From assembly GCA_947625885.1 (NCBI GenBank), contig CANQQA010000002.1, positions 62,001 through 126,000 of the forward strand: 64,000 bases of DNA, written 5' to 3'. Positions within the stretch are counted from its first letter, which is position 1. Each line of letters starts with the position of its first letter. The stretch comes from an uncultured Bacteroidales bacterium. GTDB taxonomy: Bacteria; Bacteroidota; Bacteroidia; Bacteroidales; UBA11471. A model generated the notes under the pieces. That model did no database searches. It saw only the letters and a list, made by a program, of their open reading frames with translations, and had not been told where the DNA came from. Positions 58,748 through 64,000 of the stretch are shown here, one piece after another. The translations under genes were made by a program, and so were the position numbers.

Positions 58748-59003
58748 GAATTGCAAATATGCAGTTTATTTGATAGCATTTAGGGCTATTGTTGTTATTG
58801 AGTAAAACGACCAAATAATTACTACGAACACACAATAGGCACACTAAATGCTCACGCCCTATGGCGTGGGTTGTGCTTATGTTCGTATGGGTACTTGGTC
58901 GTACCTTCTCAATAGTAAGCTATACCCACGCTTTCCTTTTAAGTTAAACGGTTGCTATCTAACGGTAATGACACTTATTGTTTAACTTAAAAATCAAAGT
59001 ATT
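58748..59003 (+). ncRNA. Structured 5' leader RNA with nested stem-loop (unrecognised)
   Basis: Four nested pairings make one long interrupted hairpin: 58792-58802 with 58908-58918; ACGACCAA (58807-58814) with TTGGTCGT (58895-58902); TACGAACA (58823-58830) with TGTTCGTA (58880-58887); and CACGCC (58853-58858) with GGCGTG (58863-58868). A separate perfect 13-bp hairpin pairs TTTTAAGTTAAAC (58937-58949) with GTTTAACTTAAAA (58980-58992), ending 11 bases before the ATG. CCCACGC (58925-58931) can instead pair with GCGTGGG (58864-58870). I cannot match it to a known riboswitch; a cis-regulatory RNA is likeliest, a 6S-like or other small RNA is possible. Confidence 0.6.
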
Positions 59004-59576
59004 ATGAAAAAAATTTGGGGATTGGTATTGCTATGTGCAATATTTATGAATGTTTCGGCTCAGGAGCATTTAACATTTAAGGGTGTTCCAATAAATGGAC
59101 ATATAACTACATTTGTAAATAAGTTGAAGGGTTTGGGCTTTGAAGAAATCACTGTCTCAGACAATATAGCGGTAGTTAAGGGTGAATTTGGAGAACAAGA
59201 TTGCCAAATAGGGGTTTATGCTAGTAAGAAAAGTAAGACGGTTCATATGGTTGCTGTTATATTAAATGAGACATCAAGTTGGTATTCTCTTAAATCTACA
59301 TACACGGAATATAAGAAATTGCTTATGCTAAAATATGGTAATGGTAAATCTTTTGAATATTTTTCTGACCCATATTACGAAGGTGATGGATATGAACTCA
59401 GTGCTGTGCGAAATGAAAAATGTACCTATATGACTGTATTTGATACACCTAATGGTGATATATCTATAAAGATTATTGATGCAGGTAACCCTTGTACTGT
59501 TCTTGGATATGTTGATGAAATTAACCATGATATTGCCGAAAAAGAGAAGAATGCAATGATTTCTGGCGACTTGTAA
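59004..59576 (+). CDS. Small exported hypothetical protein (190 aa) under the structured leader
   Basis: I do not recognise a named family. The protein has a signal peptide (MKKIWGLVLLCAIFMNVSAQ), then EHLTFKGVPINGHITTFVNK, a beginning seen in small Bacteroidales secreted proteins of unknown function as far as I recall. The mature part alternates short strands and helices and has two clear Cys (60s and 130s). The gene is very AT-rich next to its neighbours, which suggests transfer. It has a long structured leader and its own terminator, so it is an independent unit. Confidence 0.82.
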   Translation: MKKIWGLVLLCAIFMNVSAQEHLTFKGVPINGHITTFVNKLKGLGFEEITVSDNIAVVKGEFGEQDCQIGVYASKKSKTVHMVAVILNETSSWYSLKSTYTEYKKLLMLKYGNGKSFEYFSDPYYEGDGYELSAVRNEKCTYMTVFDTPNGDISIKIIDAGNPCTVLGYVDEINHDIAEKEKNAMISGDL

Positions 59577-59640
59577 AAGAATATAGCCTACCTTATTAAG
59601 GTTATTATTTATTAGGAAGACTTAATAATAAAAATGCAAA

Positions 59641-59674
59641 AACCAGAAAGCCCGTCGGACTTTCTGGTTTTTTG
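59641..59674. terminator. Terminator between the 190-aa protein gene and leuB
   Basis: AACCAGAAAG (59641-59650) pairs with CTTTCTGGTT (59660-59669), followed by a T-run and preceded by an A-rich stretch, so it can act in both directions. Confidence 0.85.
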
Positions 59675-59700
59675 TTTATCGGCTTTTTATCTCGAAATGT

Positions 59701-60774
59701 TTATTTTTCGCGGGCGATGTAGTCGTTGATCCAACGACCCACTTCGGAGCATTTGTAGGCTTTGCCGTCGCCGCAAATGTCTTCGGTAACGACATCGGCT
59801 TCGAGCGATGCCGCTACGGCGCGACGAATGGCGGCGCCTTCGTCCATCAGGTTGAACGCATATTCAAACATCAAGGCAGCCGAGAGTATGGTGGCTACGG
59901 GGTTGGCGATGTCTTTGCCGGCGGCTTGCGGGTAGGAGCCGTGTATCGGCTCGAATACCGACGTGTGTATGCCTACCGATGCCGACGGCAGCATACCCAG
60001 CGAGCCGGTGATGACCGAGGCTTCGTCGGTGAGTATGTCGCCGAACATATTTTCGGTAACTAGCACATCGAAGCGGCTCGGGAATTGCACCAACTGCATG
60101 GCGGCGTTATCGACGAACATATATTCGGTGGTGATGTCGGGATTTTCTTTGGCGATTTCCTGCGCCACTTCGCGCCATAAACGGGAGGTGCAAAGCACGT
60201 TGGCTTTATCGACGACGGTAACTTTTTTGCGGCGCTGCCGTGCGTATTTGTAGGCGAGGCGCACGATGCGTTCCACCTCTTCGCGGCTATATACGCAGGT
60301 GTCGTAGGCGGTGTTTCCGTCCTCGCTGCGACCTTGCGGACGCCCGAAGTAGATGCCGCCCGTCAGTTCCCGTATGCACATAAGGTCGGTACCCTCCACG
60401 ATGTCGCGGCGCAGCGGCGATTTGTGCAGTAGCGAGGCGAATGTGCTTACGGGGCGGATATTGGCGTACAGTCCCAACTGTTTGCGCATACCTAGCAGTC
60501 CCTGTTCGGGGCGCACTTTGGCGGCGGGGTTGTTGTCGTATTTCGGGTCGCCGATAGCGCCGAACAGCACGGCGTCAGATTGCATACACAATTCGTGCGT
60601 TTCGGCGGGGTAGGGCGAGCCGCACCGGTCGATGGCGCAGGCGCCCACGAGGGCGTGTTTGTGCGTGAGTTCATGTCCGAATCGCCGGCAGACGGTTTCG
60701 GTAACTTCAAGAGCCTGCCCCACGATTTCGGGTCCGATGCCGTCGCCGGGCAGTACAGCGATATTCAGTTTCAT
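59701..60774 (-). CDS. leuB: 3-isopropylmalate dehydrogenase
   Basis: LeuB oxidises and decarboxylates 3-isopropylmalate to 2-ketoisocaproate. This 357-residue enzyme starts [20 protein letters not shown], has the substrate Arg region [14 protein letters not shown], the Lys/Asp segment [10 protein letters not shown] and [16 protein letters not shown] before the NAD loop [15 protein letters not shown]. It is the last gene of the leu operon in this window. Confidence 0.96.
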   Translation of the reverse strand: MKLNIAVLPGDGIGPEIVGQALEVTETVCRRFGHELTHKHALVGACAIDRCGSPYPAETHELCMQSDAVLFGAIGDPKYDNNPAAKVRPEQGLLGMRKQLGLYANIRPVSTFASLLHKSPLRRDIVEGTDLMCIRELTGGIYFGRPQGRSEDGNTAYDTCVYSREEVERIVRLAYKYARQRRKKVTVVDKANVLCTSRLWREVAQEIAKENPDITTEYMFVDNAAMQLVQFPSRFDVLVTENMFGDILTDEASVITGSLGMLPSASVGIHTSVFEPIHGSYPQAAGKDIANPVATILSAALMFEYAFNLMDEGAAIRRAVAASLEADVVTEDICGDGKAYKCSEVGRWINDYIAREK

Positions 60775-60801
60775 AGACGTATTGGTTTATATGATTTACA
60801 A

Positions 60802-62319
60802 TTACATATTTTCTATTTGGTTGAGCATTTTCACCGTTGCCTGTATGGCGGCTTCGGTCTGGTCGGCATCGAGACCGCGCGTTTTGAAAGCGTGTCCGCG
60901 ATATTCCCACGAGATGACCGTTTGTACGAAAGCGTCGGTGCGCCCGCCCGGCGGAATATCCACCATGTAGTTCGTCAGCACGGGAAACTCCCGTTTCAAC
61001 TGCTGCTTGTAGATAGTGCGCACGGCTTTTACGAAGGCGTCGTACTGTCCGTCGCCCGTCGAGGTCTGTTCGTACTGTTTCCCGTGAATCTCTATTTTGA
61101 CGACAGCGACGGGGTGAAGCCCCTGTGCCAGTGCCAACGAATAGTTGAGCAGTTTTATTTTCTGGTTGCCGGCGTCGTGGTTGAGCACGTCGGAAATGAT
61201 GTAGGGCAGGTCTTCCTGCGTTACCGTCTCTTTCTTGTCGCCGAGTTTGATGATGCGGTCGGTAACCTTGCGCATCGCCTCCTCGTCGAGTTCGATGCCC
61301 AGCGCTTCGAGATTTTTCCGGATATTGGCTTTTCCCGAAGTCTTACCCAGCGCATATTCGCGGGTGCGCCCGAAGCGTTCGGGCAGTAAGTCGTTGTAGT
61401 AGAGATTGTTTTTGCTGTCGCCGTCAGCGTGTATGCCGGCGCACTGCGTGAACACGTGTTCGCCGATAATCGGTTTGTTGGCGGGAATGCGTATGCCCGA
61501 ATACGATTCCACGACGCGGCTCACCTGATTGATTTTGCTCTCGTCGAGGTGCGTTTCCAGCTTCAACTGGTCATGCACCACCGCCAGTACGCTCGACAGC
61601 GGCGCGTTGCCCGCGCGTTCCCCCAATCCGTTTACCGTGCAGTGTATGCCCTGTATGCCCGCTTTTATGGCGGCGAATACGTTGGCGACGGCAAGGTCGT
61701 AATCGTTGTGCGCGTGGAAGTCGAAGCGGTACGAGGGGTAGCGGTCGATGATGGCGCGGCTGAATTTGTAGGTCTGGTAGGGGTTGAGCACGCCTAACGT
61801 GTCGGGGAGCATGAATCGCGCCACCGGCATATCGCGGAGGGCGTCGAGCAAACCGAATACGTATTCGGGCGAATGTATCATGCCGTTCGACCAGTCTTCG
61901 AGGTAGATGTTTACCCGCATACCGTGCTGTCGGGCGTCGGCAATTTCACGGCGTATGTCGGCGATATGTTCTTCGGGCGTCTTGTGCAGCTGTTCCCGAC
62001 AGTGTTTCAAAGAACCTTTGCACAGGAGGTTGATGACCTTTCCGCCCGCATTTTTTATCCACTCTATCGACGTGCCGCTATCGACGAATCCGAGAATTTC
62101 CACCTGTTCGAGGCGATTCTCTTTTCGCGCCCAGTCGCACACTTTCCGCACCGACTCGAACTCGCCGTCGGACACCCGTGCCGACGCGATTTCTATGCGG
62201 TCGATGTGCAGCACCGTAAGCAGCAGGCGGGCGATACTCAACTTTTCCTGCGGGGCGAATGCCACCCCCGAAGTCTGTTCGCCGTCGCGCAGCGTCGTAT
62301 CCATTATTTCGATGAACAT
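60802..62319 (-). CDS. Isopropylmalate/citramalate synthase family enzyme (second LeuA-type)
   Basis: This 505-residue enzyme has the DRE-TIM metallolyase barrel (MDTTLRDGEQTSG at 5-17, HAHNDYDLAVAN and GLGERAGNAPL) and a C-terminal LeuA dimer/regulatory domain (about 390-505). It condenses acetyl-CoA with 2-ketoisovalerate or pyruvate. The start at 62319 is 2 bp after the leuD stop; a start 8 codons earlier would overlap leuD. The sequence alone does not tell 2-isopropylmalate synthase from (R)-citramalate synthase; the latter would feed isoleucine. Confidence 0.88.
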   Translation of the reverse strand: MFIEIMDTTLRDGEQTSGVAFAPQEKLSIARLLLTVLHIDRIEIASARVSDGEFESVRKVCDWARKENRLEQVEILGFVDSGTSIEWIKNAGGKVINLLCKGSLKHCREQLHKTPEEHIADIRREIADARQHGMRVNIYLEDWSNGMIHSPEYVFGLLDALRDMPVARFMLPDTLGVLNPYQTYKFSRAIIDRYPSYRFDFHAHNDYDLAVANVFAAIKAGIQGIHCTVNGLGERAGNAPLSSVLAVVHDQLKLETHLDESKINQVSRVVESYSGIRIPANKPIIGEHVFTQCAGIHADGDSKNNLYYNDLLPERFGRTREYALGKTSGKANIRKNLEALGIELDEEAMRKVTDRIIKLGDKKETVTQEDLPYIISDVLNHDAGNQKIKLLNYSLALAQGLHPVAVVKIEIHGKQYEQTSTGDGQYDAFVKAVRTIYKQQLKREFPVLTNYMVDIPPGGRTDAFVQTVISWEYRGHAFKTRGLDADQTEAAIQATVKMLNQIENM

Positions 62320-62321
62320 GC

Positions 62322-62912
62322 CTATTTGTTTTTCTTTTCCCAAGTTTCGATAGCGGATTTTTGGCTCAACAGGTAATCAATATCGTCGAGCCCGTTCATC
62401 AGGCAATGTTTTTTATAGGCGTTTATTTCAAAGGTTTCCGAGCGTCCCGTCGTTTTGTTGGTGATGGTTTGTGCCGGCAGATTGACTTCGACCTCGCTTT
62501 TGGGATTGGCGGCAATTGTGTCGAACAACTCTTTCAGGAAACTTTCGCTTACCACCACCGGCAGCACGAAGTTGTTTAACTCGTTGTTTTTGTGAATGTC
62601 GGCGAAGAAGCTCGACACCACGACGCGGAATCCGTAGTCGGCGATAGCCCACGCTGCGTGTTCGCGGCTCGACCCCGACCCGAAGTTTTTGCCTGCCACC
62701 AATATTTCACCGCTGTATGCAGGGTTGTTCAGCACGAAATTTTTGTTCGGCGTGCCGTCGGCGTTGTATCGCCAGTCCCGAAAGAGGTTTTCGCCGAACC
62801 CTTCGCGGGTGGTCGCTTTCAGGAAGCGGGCAGGTATGATTTGGTCGGTATCGACATTTTCCAGCGGCAGCGGTACGCACGTGCCGGTTATGATATTGAA
62901 TTTCTGTTTCAT
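62322..62912 (-). CDS. leuD: 3-isopropylmalate dehydratase small subunit
   Basis: LeuD is the swivel subunit that with LeuC isomerises isopropylmalate. This 196-residue protein starts [20 protein letters not shown], has [12 protein letters not shown] and the [15 protein letters not shown] signature. The frame is open upstream into leuC, but the family length fixes this start. It begins 17 bp after the leuC stop. Confidence 0.96.
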   Translation of the reverse strand: MKQKFNIITGTCVPLPLENVDTDQIIPARFLKATTREGFGENLFRDWRYNADGTPNKNFVLNNPAYSGEILVAGKNFGSGSSREHAAWAIADYGFRVVVSSFFADIHKNNELNNFVLPVVVSESFLKELFDTIAANPKSEVEVNLPAQTITNKTTGRSETFEINAYKKHCLMNGLDDIDYLLSQKSAIETWEKKNK

Positions 62913-62929
62913 AGTCTTTTCGGATAATA

Positions 62930-64000
62930 TTACAACAACTCTCTCGGATCGGTGATGACGCCTGTAACGGCTGCGGCTGCCGCCGTCAGCGGACTTGCCA
63001 GCAGCGTGCGCGCGCCGGGTCCCTGCCGTCCCTCGAAATTGCGGTTGCTCGTCGATACGGCATATTTTCCGGCGGGAATCTTGTCGTCGTTCATGGCGAG
63101 GCAGGCAGAGCAGCCCGGTTGGCGTATCTCGAAGCCTGCTTCCCGCAAAACCTTGTCCAAGCCCTCTTCTCGTATCTGCGCATTGACCGCCCACGAGCCG
63201 GGTACCAGCCAAGCGGTGATGCCGGCAGCTTTCCGGTGACCTTTCACGAGTGCGGTAAAGGCGCGGAAGTCTTCGATGCGACCGTTGGTGCAGGCGCCGA
63301 GAAATACGTAATCGACCGGCTTGCCGAGCAGCGGCTCTCCGGCGCGGAATCCCATGTACGCGAGCGATTTTTCGAAAGAGCTTTTTTCAGTTTCGCTCAT
63401 GCCGTCGGTCGTCGGTATGCGGTCGGTAACCGCCATGCCCATGCCCGGATTGGTTCCGTAGGTAATCATCGGTTGTATGTCGGCAGCGTCGAAGCGCACC
63501 TCTTTGTCGAATACGGCATCGTCGTCGCTTTTCAGCGTTTTCCAGTAAGCCAGCGCCTTGTCCCATGCTTCGCCTTTCGGGGCGTATTCGCGTCCCTTGA
63601 TATAGGCGAAAGTCGTTTCGTCGGGCGCTATCATGCCGCCGCGCGCTCCCATTTCTATACTCAGGTTGCAGAGCGTGAGGCGCCCATCCATCGTCAGGCT
63701 GCGGATAGCTTCGCCCGCATATTCGATGAAGTAGCCCGTTGCCCCGCTGGTGGAAATTTTCCACATCATGTACAGGGCGATGTCTTTGGCGGTAACCCCT
63801 TTGCCTAATTTGCCATCGACGGTGATGCGCATCGTTTTGGGGCGCGATTGCAGAATGCACTGCGACGCCATGACCATTTCCACTTCGCTCGTGCCGATGC
63901 CGAAAGCCACCGCGCCCATAGCTCCGTGCGTCGAGGTGTGCGAGTCGCCGCACACGATAGTCATGCCCGGCAGGGTCAGTCCCCGTTCCGGACCTACCAC
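62930..64000 (-). CDS. leuC: 3-isopropylmalate dehydratase large subunit (5' end cut by window edge)
   Basis: This C-terminal 356 residues of LeuC carry the [20 protein letters not shown] segment and the 4Fe-4S ligands (one Cys in [11 protein letters not shown], two in [10 protein letters not shown]). About 110 residues of the N-terminus lie beyond the window. It leads leuD, the LeuA-type enzyme and leuB on the minus strand. Confidence 0.96.
   Translation of the reverse strand: MVGPERGLTLPGMTIVCGDSHTSTHGAMGAVAFGIGTSEVEMVMASQCILQSRPKTMRITVDGKLGKGVTAKDIALYMMWKISTSGATGYFIEYAGEAIRSLTMDGRLTLCNLSIEMGARGGMIAPDETTFAYIKGREYAPKGEAWDKALAYWKTLKSDDDAVFDKEVRFDAADIQPMITYGTNPGMGMAVTDRIPTTDGMSETEKSSFEKSLAYMGFRAGEPLLGKPVDYVFLGACTNGRIEDFRAFTALVKGHRKAAGITAWLVPGSWAVNAQIREEGLDKVLREAGFEIRQPGCSACLAMNDDKIPAGKYAVSTSNRNFEGRQGPGARTLLASPLTAAAAAVTGVITDPRELL

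Noticed and set aside
58937-58992. 13-bp hairpin before ATG 59004 as an intrinsic terminator
   Set aside because: It is AT-rich and lacks a following T-run; it ends right before a start codon, so a leader element is more likely.

Overview
The window is chromosomal DNA of a Bacteroidales bacterium with a balanced base composition. The evidence is threefold. Intergenic promoters carry the Bacteroidetes -7 box TAnnTTTG (about 25 are listed) instead of sigma-70 hexamers. Ribosome binding sites are weak. The families are typical of the order: BadF-type sugar kinase plus MurQ, BspA-like leucine-rich repeats, DUF3078, DUF4861, dipeptidyl peptidase IV, and a periplasmic GH2 beta-galactosidase. The genus is uncertain; the murT-murK-murQ arrangement recalls Tannerella. 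No tRNA, rRNA, CRISPR array or intact insertion sequence was seen.

Layout. 1-4.6 kb (minus): rimP-nusA-infB, a YgjP-type metallopeptidase, a small orphan protein, and NAD kinase. 4.8-14 kb (plus): pdxJ with an ExbB/ExbD/TonB energy-transducing set, a MurNAc uptake and recycling set (SSS transporter, BadF kinase, MurQ), an orphan ECF sigma factor, murF and an M24 peptidase. 14.1-17.4 kb (minus): thrS-infC-rpmI-rplT. 17.6-22 kb: a decayed locus with a Tat-like relic and a frameshifted flavodoxin, then rsmE, kdsA, a HAD phosphatase and a MATE exporter. 22-31 kb is the surface and accessory part: a beta-barrel protein with a LysM/ligand-binding fusion, a BspA-like repeat protein whose promoter and signal peptide are duplicated, and a trypsin-like/TPR protease beside a DUF3078 protein.

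31-39.7 kb: ferritin, kduI-kduD-DUF4861 (hexuronate use), a GH2 beta-galactosidase, and an orphan GT10 fucosyltransferase. 39.9-49.2 kb: an orphan TolC-like lipoprotein, purU-hisH-hisA-hisF-hisIE-ftsE, then lysC-lysA. 49.3-58.3 kb: lon, a tRNA m6A37-type methyltransferase, an acyltransferase flanked by 77-bp direct repeats, nadE and dipeptidyl peptidase IV.

58.3-59.6 kb is the least ordinary stretch. A truncated D12-class DNA adenine methylase relic abuts the peptidase gene. About 320 bp of AT-rich DNA without a gene follows. Then comes a promoter driving a leader of about 255 nt that folds into a long nested stem-loop with a competing pairing and a second perfect 13-bp hairpin just before a small secreted protein gene. 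This leader is my best candidate for an undescribed structured RNA. The window ends in leucine biosynthesis (minus: leuC partial, leuD, a second isopropylmalate or citramalate synthase, leuB).
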